A DNA stretch of 42,799 nt, taken from IMG/VR virus record IMGVR_UViG_3300026184_000140, positions 1 through 42,799 of that record; one strand, 5' to 3'. The notes under the pieces are model-generated. The model had not been told where the DNA came from, did not search any database, and saw only the letters and a list, made by a program, of their open reading frames with translations. This DNA comes from a virus. Position numbers and translations under genes: made by a program. This document shows, piece after piece, positions 1 to 7,651 of this stretch; position 1 is the first letter of the stretch; each line of letters begins with the position of its first letter.

Positions 1-127
1 ACTTCCACTTCGAAGGTATTCCCTTTCTCGGTTACCTCACCGATGGTGCCGGTGAAAAACGTCCAGATGGTATTGGCGATATCGTTATAGTCCGCCTTGA
101 AGATTGCCAGGGTGGCGCCACGCAGCC
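1..127. repeat. Terminal direct repeat, left copy
   Basis: The first 127 bases recur as the last 127 bases (42673-42799) with a single mismatch, G at 106 against T at 42778. The DUF2163 gene continues in frame across the join. This indicates a circular or terminally redundant molecule, most simply an assembler overlap. The mismatch changes Ala to Glu in that gene (GCA versus GAA) and may be a population variant. Confidence 0.9.
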
Positions 128-404
128 GGCCCTCAAACAGATCTTCCCGGGTGATATCGCTGGCATTGATGCTGCCCAGGGGCCCCTGCACGTTGACGTT
201 ATCGGAGGCCAGGTTGTTGGTCTTGTTGACATTAGTCGCCAGAAAGCCGGTGGCGGCTTTATACAGGATGCCGCCATAGCTGCGATCTTCATTGATATTA
301 GTAAAGCCGTAGACCTGGCCGTCCAGCCGGGAGATTTTCCAGAAATAACCCAGTGTCGTGGCCTGCTGCTGCGCGGCCGCCTTGAGTGCCGCCGGCGCGG
401 TCAT
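1..404 (-). CDS. DUF2163 tail protein, N-terminal part (continues at 42672)
   Basis: This is the 5' part of a 289-residue gene whose 3' part lies at the other end of the window. It starts with ATG at 404, which overlaps the TGA of the DUF2460 gene (ATGA), and runs off the left edge in frame with 42672-42207; 404 plus 466 bases gives exactly 290 codons. The family is seen in gene transfer agents and siphophages, where DUF2460, DUF2163, an NlpC/P60 peptidase and a large hub are encoded in this order and build the distal tail. The first residues are MTAPAALKAAAQQQ, and the YGGILYKAATGF stretch is typical of the family. The exact role in the baseplate is inferred from order. Confidence 0.85.
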   Translation of the reverse strand, partial: MTAPAALKAAAQQQATTLGYFWKISRLDGQVYGFTNINEDRSYGGILYKAATGFLATNVNKTNNLASDNVNVQGPLGSINASDITREDLFEGRLRGATLAIFKADYNDIANTIWTFFTGTIGEVTEKGNTFEVE

Positions 405-1021
405 ACCCGGATTTCCTCAATGGGCAGCGAGGAAATATAGAAATGCGCGATGCCGGTATCCGGATCATAGGCCTGGAAGGTAGACGTGAACTTATCCACC
501 CCGAAACGCACCGGCGTATCGAACTCGCATTCCACCTCGATGGTATCGCCGTTCGCCGGCGGTGCATCAAAGGTGATGATTCCGGTATTGTAGTCCAGAG
601 TAAACCCGGCGGCGGTTTCCACGCCGGCCAGCCATAAGGTAAACATGCCGTTGACGATTTTCTTGATGATTTTGGTATAGGCGGCGACGGTATCCGGATA
701 GATTTTGGCGATCTGGAAATCAGTTTGCATGCCGTCACCGACGCCAATGCCCTGCCTGGTCAGCTTGTAGTCAGACCATATCTTGGCGCGGAAACCATAC
801 GCCTGGCCGAAGCGGGCACGAAAGAATCCATCCAGATATTCCAAATCCGACAGGCTAATGACGCGCTCACCCAGCTGCCAGTCGCCCAGGTCCTGAGACC
901 ACTGGATATTGCGTTTTTCCCAACCGCCATGCGTCTTGGTGATATCGGTCTGGAAGACAGGGCCGCCCACAGCGCCGTAATCGATGCCCATATCCAGCTG
1001 TACCTCATGAAAATCCGGCAT
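401..1021 (-). CDS. DUF2460 family distal tail protein
   Basis: The 206-residue protein matches the DUF2460 (TIGR02217) family. It opens with PDFHEVQLDMGIDYGAVGGP, followed by a W-rich block (GGWEKRNIQWSQ) and FRARFGQAYGFR near residue 95. Relatives form part of the distal tail in Rhodobacter-type gene transfer agents and siphophages. The ATG at 1021 has a GGGAG Shine-Dalgarno about 5 bases upstream. The gene heads a tail-tip block coupled by ATGA to DUF2163. A strong intrinsic terminator lies directly upstream (1036-1071), so expression needs read-through. Confidence 0.87.
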   Translation of the reverse strand: MPDFHEVQLDMGIDYGAVGGPVFQTDITKTHGGWEKRNIQWSQDLGDWQLGERVISLSDLEYLDGFFRARFGQAYGFRAKIWSDYKLTRQGIGVGDGMQTDFQIAKIYPDTVAAYTKIIKKIVNGMFTLWLAGVETAAGFTLDYNTGIITFDAPPANGDTIEVECEFDTPVRFGVDKFTSTFQAYDPDTGIAHFYISSLPIEEIRV

Positions 1022-1035
1022 GCTCTCTCCCGCAT

Positions 1036-1071
1036 AAAAAAGCCGGGCATCCCCCGAAGGGGATCCCGGCT
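1036..1071 (-). terminator. Strong intrinsic terminator between moron and tail-tip genes
   Basis: Read on the minus strand, a stem of GCCGGG plus ATCCCC pairs with GGGGAT plus CCCGGC, with one bulged base and a CGAA loop (1042-1070). It is followed by six U residues (A tract 1036-1041). It would end transcripts from the small gene at 1118-1333 just before the DUF2460 start. Confidence 0.85.
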
Positions 1072-1083
1072 TTCCGCATGAAT

Positions 1084-1098
1084 GCGTTACGCCTTTAT
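1084..1098 (-). promoter_or_regulatory. 15-bp motif shared with 12549-12563
   Basis: GCGTTACGCCTTTAT (minus-strand ATAAAGGCGTAACGC) occurs identically here and at 12549-12563. Both copies lie 12-16 bases upstream of an intrinsic terminator in the direction of transcription. Just upstream here is a perfect minus-strand TATAAT (1112-1107) with only a poor -35. It could be a processing or antitermination site, or part of a duplicated terminator module. The function is unknown. Confidence 0.4.
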
Positions 1099-1117
1099 TG
1101 CAATGAATTATAGCAAG

Positions 1118-1333
1118 TTATGCCTCCGGCAACAGTTCTACCCGACCGATATCGCGCAACAGCGCCAGGGAAGTATTGCTGAGAGATTCCGCGAGATGCA
1201 GCAATTCTACGTCCGCATCACCTTTTTCCTCCTGCTCCAGCAAAGTGCCGAAAACAGCGTCGGATAGGGCGCAGACATGAACCAGTTCGCGGTGAATGCC
1301 GGCCGGCAAGCCTGGATTAGATTTGAGAATCAT
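1118..1333 (-). CDS. Small hypothetical protein (moron candidate)
   Basis: The 71-residue acidic, helix-prone protein begins MILKSNPGLPAG and resembles no family I can name with certainty. It faintly recalls DUF3077-like proteins. The start is supported by a strong Shine-Dalgarno, AGAGGAG, 8 bases before ATG. It sits between an outer-membrane protein gene and the tail-tip genes, has a 280-base leader region of its own and ends at a strong terminator. This is the layout of an independently transcribed moron. Confidence 0.65.
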   Translation of the reverse strand: MILKSNPGLPAGIHRELVHVCALSDAVFGTLLEQEEKGDADVELLHLAESLSNTSLALLRDIGRVELLPEA

Positions 1334-1613
1334 GATGAAGCTCCTCTTTGCTATTTAGTAGTTACCCTTGAATAGGGTGCCGGGCGCTACTAACCGCCAC
1401 AGAGAGCGGCTGGCTTCTTTCCCCCGAAGGGGTCTTGTATCCACCAACACCCGGCATAAAATCGCGGGCTGCCTGGCTTGGTCACCATTTTCAGTCAGAC
1501 ATGAAAAAACCGCGTTATCGGGGGCGGTGGACCGCTCTATGATGGTGTTAGTAGCACCTAGCATCAGAATAGGCCATCCCTGGCTCTTGTCAATCCCGAA
1601 CTGCGTATTTCTG
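1334..1613. other. Non-coding stretch downstream of the barrel gene
   Basis: No convincing gene is seen. It holds a weak minus-strand hairpin with a U tract (about 1502-1530, CCGC...GCGG then TTTTTT) that could end the Omp transcript. It also holds TTAGTAGCACC (1548-1558) and, on the opposite strand, TTAGTAGCGCC near 1384-1394. Both resemble TAGTAGCACC beside the divergent RHH genes at 35099-35108. It likely contains the promoter of the 1118-1333 gene, but no clear -35/-10 pair was found. Confidence 0.4.
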
Positions 1614-2264
1614 CTAGAAGCGGTAGCGCAGGCCAGCCAGGAAATTATGGCTCCTGAAGCTGGCCCTGGTTGTTCCGCCCAGTTCCGGGAACTCCGCATC
1701 CTGGCCGGTCATGAAGCGGTAGCGCAAATCCAGCGTCAGCCGGTCTGTCAGCGCATAGCCGATGCCCGCGCCGATCTGGTAGGACAGGATGGTATCCTGA
1801 TACTTGATCGAGAGGGCGGGGAAGCCGGAAACGGCAAATTTCGCCTTGATTTTTGAGAAGCCTACGCCGCCGGTCAGATAAGGATGCAGATTATTGCCCA
1901 GATCTAAATCATAATAGGCATTGACCATCCCCGACATGACCCGGGCATTCCCATTGATGCCTGCCGCCGAGGCATTGACCGAAAGGCCAGATGCGCCGAT
2001 GGAGGATACGCCGGATTTCTGATAGGAGAATTCCGCTTCCGATCGGTAGGCGCCTTCCACCATGCCGATAGCCGCCGTGAAGGCCGGCGCATTGTCAAAG
2101 CCATAATTCAGCTTCACGCCAGGCTGCGTTGAATTGGTCACTTCGGAATTCTCCGGCATGGAGATACCGCCATGACCACTTATATAGAAATCATATGCCG
2201 ATGCGGCAGGGATGCCACAAAAAATAAAAACGACCAATAAGGTCGTTTTGATTAATTTCTCCAT
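1614..2264 (-). CDS. Outer-membrane beta-barrel protein (OmpA/Lom-like)
   Basis: The 216-residue protein has a textbook signal peptide (MEKLIKTTLLVVFIF, then AASA with likely cleavage after residue 23). Alternating amphipathic strands follow, and the C-terminus is GLRYRF with the terminal Phe of outer-membrane barrels. The size fits an 8-strand OmpA/opacity/Lom-type barrel. GGAGG lies 6 bases before the ATG. It is embedded between tape measure and tail-tip genes, as lambda lom is embedded among tail genes. A role in surface change, superinfection exclusion or serum resistance of lysogens is known for relatives and only inferred here. Confidence 0.82.
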   Translation of the reverse strand: MEKLIKTTLLVVFIFCGIPAASAYDFYISGHGGISMPENSEVTNSTQPGVKLNYGFDNAPAFTAAIGMVEGAYRSEAEFSYQKSGVSSIGASGLSVNASAAGINGNARVMSGMVNAYYDLDLGNNLHPYLTGGVGFSKIKAKFAVSGFPALSIKYQDTILSYQIGAGIGYALTDRLTLDLRYRFMTGQDAEFPELGGTTRASFRSHNFLAGLRYRF

Positions 2265-2285
2265 ATCCCCCTCCTTTTTGAGTTA

Positions 2286-4487
2286 TCAGGTATTTCGTTT
2301 TAAAGCCCTCTGTATCAGTATGCCTGCATCCGTAGAGAGCTGTCCCTGTGATTTCCTGAAGGAATTCACATCCGGCGTTTGAATATGCATATTGACATTG
2401 ATCGGCCTGCCGCTTCCACCCATTTTGTTAAGCACCTGATTGGCGGGCATTATTGTCCCGGATCTGTCGCCCAGATAGAGGAATTCGCCGCCACGCTCGT
2501 TTACCCTTACGGCGGTATTTTTGCCGACGCCGCCGCCGATGGCCTTGCCGCCGCCGAAAATATAATTGGCGGCTTTGCCCGCCAGACCGCCGAGCTTGCC
2601 GGTTTTCCCGAAATCGCCCAATAAAAAATTCAGAAGCTGGGAGGCCAGCAGGTTCGCAACCATGCGATCCAGGGTTTTCTTGAAGCTGCCGACCAAGTCA
2701 TCGAACTTACCCTCCATGGCATCAAAGAAGAAATTACTAAATGCGCTTTGAATATCTCTGGCCGCCTGAATAGCATATTGCGTCATTCCATCATTAGAAT
2801 TTTTGCTAATCTCCTCAAGTTTGTTTTGATGAGCTTCCTGCTCTTTTTCAATTAAATTATTATATTCTTGCTGACTAATTTCTTTTCGGCTTAAAGATTC
2901 TGCCAACAAGGCGATTCTTTTTTCATATTCCTGCTGCTCCAGCTCTGTTTCCGTCCCAAGGCTATTTTCCAGTGCCTTGAGATCCGCCTGCCGTTGTTTT
3001 GTCTCCTGCTGGCGCGCCTGTTCCTTCTGCTGCAATTTTTCCTTGACATCCAGCTCCTTGGCCAGGGTTATCAGCTGTTCCTTCTGCGCCGCGCTCAGAT
3101 CCTGCAGCCCACCCTTCTGGGTTTCATATAGCACCGCGGCAGCCTTGGTATTGTCATCGAATAGTGCGAGCTGGCGCTGCAAGTCCTGCTGGACTTTCTG
3201 ATAATCATCCTGTGCCTGCTTGGCCTTGCTGGAGGCTGTAGCACTGCCCACTACTGCCGGAGCGGCGCCGGGCTGCGCTTGGCGTTTTTTCGGGATTACA
3301 CCAAGCAATTCACCATTGAGGCCGCGCACGGCCCGTTTTTCTTCCTCTGCGGATAGCTGTTTGGTGAATTTAAGTAAAAGCTCTACCTGTCGCAGCTGAT
3401 CCTTTAATGCCTTATTTGCTTCTTCAATATCTCTTTTGACACCACCGAAGTCATAGCCGTGCGTTTTCAGGTATGCCTCTTTCTTGCCAATCTGATCCAG
3501 CAGCTCGGCGCGTTTTTTCAGTAATTCATCATGCGAGAGATTAAAAAACTGGCCGCCACTGGAACCGGTTACAAATCTGGCAATATCTTCGCTAAGGCTC
3601 TGAACACCTTTAGTTAATTTAGCGATCGCATTAACCGCGAAAGTAACGCTGCGCACGATGGCCGCGCCGAAAGCCGTAATACTTTGTAATGTTGCCGGAT
3701 CGTCAATGAGATTCTTGAATTCATCCAGGGAGCCGATTAGATCATCGACATTGGTATGCGATAAATCTCTCTCGAAGGCATTTCTAATCTGGAGCAGTTT
3801 CTGGCCGATAGTGGGGGCGAGCTTGCTAAATTCCTGATCCAGTTTGTCTTTTTCTTTCAGGATGGCGGCGATTACCCTCTGTATATCCAGCTCGCCGTTA
3901 TTCGCCAGTTCCCTCAGTTTGCCGATGGTAATGCCCATGCCATCGGCGATGGCCCGGGCCAACCGTGGCATGTTTTCCATGACGGATCGAAAATCCTGCC
4001 CTCTCAGTATTCCGGCGGCCATGGCCTGCGAGAACTGGATGACGCCGTTGGCCGCTTCGGCGGTGGTCTGGCCGCCGATCTGGATAGACTGATTAGTGGC
4101 CTTGGTCAGTTCCAGTAGGGTTTTCTGATTCAGGCCCAGATCGCGGGTGTTGCGCGCGGCCCTGGCATAGAGCTTTACCGTGCTTTCATAATCGCTACGC
4201 GTCTGCTGGGAGAGTTTGAATAGATCGGTTTCGGTCTTTTTCAGTTCCTCCTCGGAATTCGTGACCAGTCTGATCTGGCTTTCCAGGAGGCGATATTTAT
4301 CGATGGAACTAGTGACGGAGCGGACCAGCAGGCTGGCGCCCAGGGCCAGGAAGGCGTTCTTGAGATTGACGACGCTGTTGACGGCCTTGCCGAGCCGGCT
4401 GTCGACGTAGCTACCGAAGCGGCCGATCTTGCGCCGGGCGTCGCTCAGGTCCGCGCGGATGCGGACGAAAAAGTCTTTAACGGCCAC
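2286..4487 (-). CDS. Tail tape measure protein
   Basis: The 733-residue protein sits directly after the tail chaperone pair. The N-terminal third carries the tape-measure domain (motif region TTAEAANGVIQFSQAMAAGIL, residues about 140-160). Long charged coiled coil occupies residues about 430-570, and a Gly-rich segment with FGGGKAIGGGVGK comes near the end. It sets tail length; family members also occupy the tube lumen and help DNA entry. Its start overlaps the frameshifted chaperone by 11 bases. Codon use in 2760-2900 is more AT-rich than neighbours. Confidence 0.93.
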   Translation of the reverse strand: MAVKDFFVRIRADLSDARRKIGRFGSYVDSRLGKAVNSVVNLKNAFLALGASLLVRSVTSSIDKYRLLESQIRLVTNSEEELKKTETDLFKLSQQTRSDYESTVKLYARAARNTRDLGLNQKTLLELTKATNQSIQIGGQTTAEAANGVIQFSQAMAAGILRGQDFRSVMENMPRLARAIADGMGITIGKLRELANNGELDIQRVIAAILKEKDKLDQEFSKLAPTIGQKLLQIRNAFERDLSHTNVDDLIGSLDEFKNLIDDPATLQSITAFGAAIVRSVTFAVNAIAKLTKGVQSLSEDIARFVTGSSGGQFFNLSHDELLKKRAELLDQIGKKEAYLKTHGYDFGGVKRDIEEANKALKDQLRQVELLLKFTKQLSAEEEKRAVRGLNGELLGVIPKKRQAQPGAAPAVVGSATASSKAKQAQDDYQKVQQDLQRQLALFDDNTKAAAVLYETQKGGLQDLSAAQKEQLITLAKELDVKEKLQQKEQARQQETKQRQADLKALENSLGTETELEQQEYEKRIALLAESLSRKEISQQEYNNLIEKEQEAHQNKLEEISKNSNDGMTQYAIQAARDIQSAFSNFFFDAMEGKFDDLVGSFKKTLDRMVANLLASQLLNFLLGDFGKTGKLGGLAGKAANYIFGGGKAIGGGVGKNTAVRVNERGGEFLYLGDRSGTIMPANQVLNKMGGSGRPINVNMHIQTPDVNSFRKSQGQLSTDAGILIQRALKRNT

Positions 4488-4758
4488 CGGTCAGTTGCCT
4501 CAGAAATTGCTTTATGTTGTCCTTGCCGCCCCAGCAGCCCATGTTCACACTTTCCATGATGAAGCCGCGCCAGGCATTATCCTGGTGCACGGCCTGCTCG
4601 TAGAACAGCTTCAGCTGCCGCGGCGTGTAATCCAGCACATCTGGCCAGCGGTGGCCGGCGGCGATCAGTGCGGCGAAGAGCTCTCCATGGCTGAGGGTGC
4701 GAGATGGCGCGCTTCCAGCATCGCGTTCATTTCCACCTTCAGCCTGCTCATAAAAAAA
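4477..4758 (-). CDS. Tail chaperone T-domain, made by -1 frameshift
   Basis: In the -1 frame this encodes the C-terminal extension of the upstream chaperone (FYEQAEGGNERDAG onward), ending just inside the tape-measure start. It has no good start of its own. Ribosomes enter from the 0 frame at a run of seven T residues in the mRNA (4758-4752). The resulting GT fusion is the lambda G/GT arrangement, in which the T part recruits the tape measure to tail tube protein. Confidence 0.8.
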   Translation of the reverse strand, partial: FFYEQAEGGNERDAGSAPSRTLSHGELFAALIAAGHRWPDVLDYTPRQLKLFYEQAVHQDNAWRGFIMESVNMGCWGGKDNIKQFLRQLTGGR

Positions 4759-5090
4759 GCATGGTTCACCATCCACATTGCCATCAGCAGGGCCGTGCCG
4801 TCGTCATCCTTGAGCTGCTTGACCCATTCCAGCGGCTGCCCGCTGCAGGCCGCCAGCAGGGCCTCGGTGGCATCCGGGTGCCGGCCGAAGGCCTTCAGGA
4901 TCCTGGAGACGCTGGAGGCCTCCTCGCGGCTGTTGGCTGCACCCAGCTGCTCGGCAATGGCGCCGATGATGGCATCCAGTTCCTCGGCCAGCTCCAGACC
5001 CTGGCGGAAGGTGAATTCGCCGACGGTGATCTGCTCGCCGGCAATGGTAAGCTTCCGGCCGGGCAGCAGGATTTCCGTGTCGTTGTTCAA
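4665..5090 (-). CDS. Tail assembly chaperone (G-like)
   Basis: The 141-residue protein has the shape expected of a tail chaperone: N-terminal ILLPGRKLTIAGEQITVGEF, then a helical region rich in Leu and Glu. It starts with TTG at 5090, overlapping the previous stop (TTGA). It lies between tail tube and tape measure genes, and carries the slippery T7 run that yields the longer GT product. Confidence 0.82.
   Translation of the reverse strand: MNNDTEILLPGRKLTIAGEQITVGEFTFRQGLELAEELDAIIGAIAEQLGAANSREEASSVSRILKAFGRHPDATEALLAACSGQPLEWVKQLKDDDGTALLMAMWMVNHAFFMSRLKVEMNAMLEARHLAPSAMESSSPH
4752..4758 (-). promoter_or_regulatory. Slippery heptamer for -1 frameshift
   Basis: In the mRNA, T TTT TTT follows GC in the 0 frame (GCT TTT TTT ATG) and re-pairs perfectly after a -1 slip (TTT TTT TAT GAG). 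The -1 frame is open up to the tape measure gene. This is the standard siphophage tail-chaperone signal. Confidence 0.8.
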
Positions 5091-5254
5091 ATTTTTCCCT
5101 GCTTCTTGAGCCGGTCCGCCTGGCGCGCGGTCAGTTGCACCTTTTCGCCCACCTCCAGCAGTTCGCCGCCGTGCTCATGCTCTGTCTTGAGCGTGTATTC
5201 CTTGCGCGGCTCCTGCCTGGGCTCGGTGGCGATTTCGGATTGATTGTTTTCCAT
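5087..5254 (-). CDS. Small tail-module protein
   Basis: The 55-residue charged protein begins MENNQSEIATEPRQE and ends in a Lys-rich helix (ARQADRLKKQGKI). It sits between the tail tube and chaperone genes, where many siphophages carry a short protein of this shape. Its stop overlaps the TTG start of the chaperone. The pattern ELLEVGEKVQLTARQADRL suggests a small beta-hairpin and helix. The function is unknown. Confidence 0.7.
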   Translation of the reverse strand: MENNQSEIATEPRQEPRKEYTLKTEHEHGGELLEVGEKVQLTARQADRLKKQGKI

Positions 5255-5295
5255 TGCTATTACCTCACGGTATGGATTGATTTTTACGGCCTGGC

Positions 5296-6045
5296 TCAGT
5301 CCTCGAGCTTCCAGGAGAACAGGCGATCTCCGGCGGCCCGGGTCATATCGGTCAGGAGCCGGCCGGTGATAGTCATTTCCGCTTGCTGCGCCTGGATGAG
5401 CCCCAGCACGCCCGGATCCAGTTTTACCCGGTACATTTCGCAGCGTGTCTGCTTATCGTTGTTGGCCCGGTTGAGGCCGGCAAACACCAGGTAATATTCC
5501 AGGTTGCCCGGATCCGCGGCGATATGGTGCTGATCGGCATAGTCGTAATCGAACAGTAGATCCTCGCCGTCGGTAATGGCGCCTATGGAGAGGATTTCGA
5601 TCAGGCCCTCATCGGCATGCACCACATAATCCATGTCGGCCACATAGGTGGTGACACCGGTGGAATCGGTGATCACGACGCTGCTGACCTTGGGATATTT
5701 CAGCGGCGTGAACTTATCCAGATAGCCCTTGTGCGCCTCGTCTGTGACGCTGCCGGCGGCCTTGGCGGTATTGCTGCCCTGCAGGGCCTGGGCCAGGTGT
5801 TCCGGCTTCACGGAGCGCATATTGATGCTGAGGCTGTATTCCAGGCTGTTGCGGATGCTGGATCCGATCAGGCGTTGGCCGGTGATGTTTTCGCGGACCT
5901 CGGAGGTATCCACGTTGGGCGTCAGGTTGGCCTCGCCCAGATCGCCGACGAACATCAGGCCGGCTGGCAGGCCGTTGGCGTCCCGCTGCGCGATAAACAG
6001 TGGCCCCTGCCCCGCGAAATAATAACTATCGAATTGTTCAGGCAT
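5296..6045 (-). CDS. Major tail (tube) protein
   Basis: The 249-residue protein begins MPEQFDSYYFAGQGPLFIAQ, contains a beta-rich core (LGEANLTPNVDTSEVRENI near residue 36) and ends with FSWKLED. Its position, just before the chaperone pair and tape measure, is that of the tube subunit of a long non-contractile tail. A central region with SSVVITDSTGVTTYVADMDY resembles an Ig-like or decoration loop. No sheath gene is seen, which supports a siphovirus. Confidence 0.87.
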   Translation of the reverse strand: MPEQFDSYYFAGQGPLFIAQRDANGLPAGLMFVGDLGEANLTPNVDTSEVRENITGQRLIGSSIRNSLEYSLSINMRSVKPEHLAQALQGSNTAKAAGSVTDEAHKGYLDKFTPLKYPKVSSVVITDSTGVTTYVADMDYVVHADEGLIEILSIGAITDGEDLLFDYDYADQHHIAADPGNLEYYLVFAGLNRANNDKQTRCEMYRVKLDPGVLGLIQAQQAEMTITGRLLTDMTRAAGDRLFSWKLED

Positions 6046-6058
6046 TGCTCTCTCCTCG

Positions 6059-6523
6059 CTACGATTGGCTGTTTCTCGGTGATACGGCGTGAATCATCCC
6101 GGCCACGAAGCCATAGGGATGGTTGCGCTGCTGGGAGAACCGGAATTCCTGCGGCAGCAGGCTCATGCCGGTGACGCCGGTCCGGCAAAAGGCTTTCATT
6201 TCCTCGATAAAGGTCACCTCAGCATCCTCGACAGCAGAGGCCGGATCATCTTCCGCGACGCGCAGGTGATAGACAACGATGAGCCGCAGGACGCCGTCCT
6301 TGCCGATCATGCCCATCCGGTCGGAATACTGGCCCTCGCTGTCCACCAGCAGCATGATCACGCCCTGGGTAAGCTCGTCATTGCTGTGCGTCTGCAGCGT
6401 CTTGAATTGGCGGATCACGGTATGTTCGGTATACGGACCGGCCGCGGCAAAGGCCGCGGTCAGGGCGGTGAATACGGCATCCCGCTTGTCGTTGATTGCG
6501 TCTTTGATCTGACCGATGGCCAT
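6059..6523 (-). CDS. Tail terminator/completion-like protein
   Basis: The 154-residue protein lies between the gp10-like head-tail protein and the tail tube gene, the usual slot of the tail terminator. It begins MAIGQIKDAINDKRDAV and contains GVIMLLVDSEGQYSDRMGMI. Its size and mixed alpha/beta pattern agree with Mu gp37 or lambda gpU-type proteins. The assignment rests mainly on position. Confidence 0.6.
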   Translation of the reverse strand: MAIGQIKDAINDKRDAVFTALTAAFAAAGPYTEHTVIRQFKTLQTHSNDELTQGVIMLLVDSEGQYSDRMGMIGKDGVLRLIVVYHLRVAEDDPASAVEDAEVTFIEEMKAFCRTGVTGMSLLPQEFRFSQQRNHPYGFVAGMIHAVSPRNSQS

Positions 6524-6524
6524 C

Positions 6525-7019
6525 TCAATGTCTCGCTATTTCATCCAGGGCGCGCGCCAGCGCCTGGTCATAATTCTGCAGCACCCTGGGCTGCAATTCC
6601 TCCGCGGCCGGCTCCAGATATGGCTGCGCCGGCGTACCTTTCTCGCTGATCGAACGGCTGATCACGAAAGCAAGCTGATCCGCGCTCATGAGCGGATTCT
6701 CCGGCACGACATGCCGGGCCCGGATCCAGTCCAGCATGGATTCCCGCGGCGGCCAGCCGCCGGGGCCGGTGCCCTTCTCCACCATTTCGCCATAGTCCTC
6801 GGACGGACCGGTGATGCCGTCCAGCGGGCCATGCATTTCCATCTCGATGGAATTGGCCAGGGTAGTGAGGGCCTTGGGCGCATTGCGCCGGGCCAGGAAG
6901 CTGATCTCGAGGAGGCTGCGGCGGGTGGCATTGCCCATGTTCCGGAGCAGGATCTCGGGGGATTGCCGCATGGCGGCGCTGAATTCGCGTGAGCTGGTTT
7001 CCCAGGTAATGACATTCAT
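6525..7019 (-). CDS. HK97 gp10-like head-tail joining protein
   Basis: The 164-residue protein has an N-terminal helix with MRQSPEILLRNMGNATRRSL and a central GPSEDYGEMVEKGTGPGG motif. The pattern 'YGxxVExGTGP' is typical of HK97 gp10 and Mu virion morphogenesis proteins. It precedes the tail terminator-like gene and overlaps the preceding adaptor gene by 4 bases. Confidence 0.72.
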   Translation of the reverse strand: MNVITWETSSREFSAAMRQSPEILLRNMGNATRRSLLEISFLARRNAPKALTTLANSIEMEMHGPLDGITGPSEDYGEMVEKGTGPGGWPPRESMLDWIRARHVVPENPLMSADQLAFVISRSISEKGTPAQPYLEPAAEELQPRVLQNYDQALARALDEIARH

Positions 7020-7651
7020 CGCGCCAGCCTCTCGAATTCGTCCAGCAGCTGCTCATGCAGGGCCGCCGGCGTGCCGTTTTTCGTTATTCCGCCGATATTG
7101 TCCTGCAGCTGCACCGGCTTGGTGATATTGCGCATGGCCATTTCCTTCATGGCCTCGGCCTGGGCCCGCAGCAGCAGCAGGCTGCGGTCGTCTTCGGCCA
7201 CGGTGGTGGCCCCGGCTCCGCCGGCGGCCTCATCGCTGAGCACGTGATACTTATTGCAGAGGAAGGGGAAGATCTCGCCCAAGTCGGTGATCTGGGCCGC
7301 GGTCGGCGCCGGCGTCAGCCGCAGCTGCTTGCCGGTGTAATTGCGGAAAATGGAGACTTCCGGGATGGTCGGATAATTGTCCTCCCAGGGCATGCGCAGG
7401 CGCTGCTCGTCGCGCCCCCAGAGAATGGTCCGGATCCGGACCAGGGCTGCCGGCGCGGCATAGTCGGTCTGGTCCGCCACCAGGGAGACGGAATCCTGCT
7501 CGATGCGCGGGCGGAAGCGGGCCAGGTCCGCGGCGGCCTTGTCCAGGAAACGCAGAAAATCGGCATCGCCGGCGGCGGTGAAAACGGTGGCGGCATCCTG
7601 CAGGCTGGCCTTCAGATCGTCCTTCAGCACCGTTTGCGTCATTTCCGGCAT
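7016..7651 (-). CDS. Head completion/adaptor-like protein
   Basis: The 211-residue protein begins MPEMTQTVLKDDLKASLQDA and contains the beta-rich block SVSLVADQTDYAAPAALVRI. It lies between the lysis cassette and the head-tail joining gene. Its length and position fit a connector adaptor. No diagnostic motif is visible, so the role is inferred from gene order. Confidence 0.55.
   Translation of the reverse strand: MPEMTQTVLKDDLKASLQDAATVFTAAGDADFLRFLDKAAADLARFRPRIEQDSVSLVADQTDYAAPAALVRIRTILWGRDEQRLRMPWEDNYPTIPEVSIFRNYTGKQLRLTPAPTAAQITDLGEIFPFLCNKYHVLSDEAAGGAGATTVAEDDRSLLLLRAQAEAMKEMAMRNITKPVQLQDNIGGITKNGTPAALHEQLLDEFERLAR

Noticed and set aside
1355-1856. Overlapping ORFs on both strands in the gap after the barrel gene
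   Set aside because: Both run into the barrel gene antisense or out of frame, lack ribosome sites and have no protein-like pattern.
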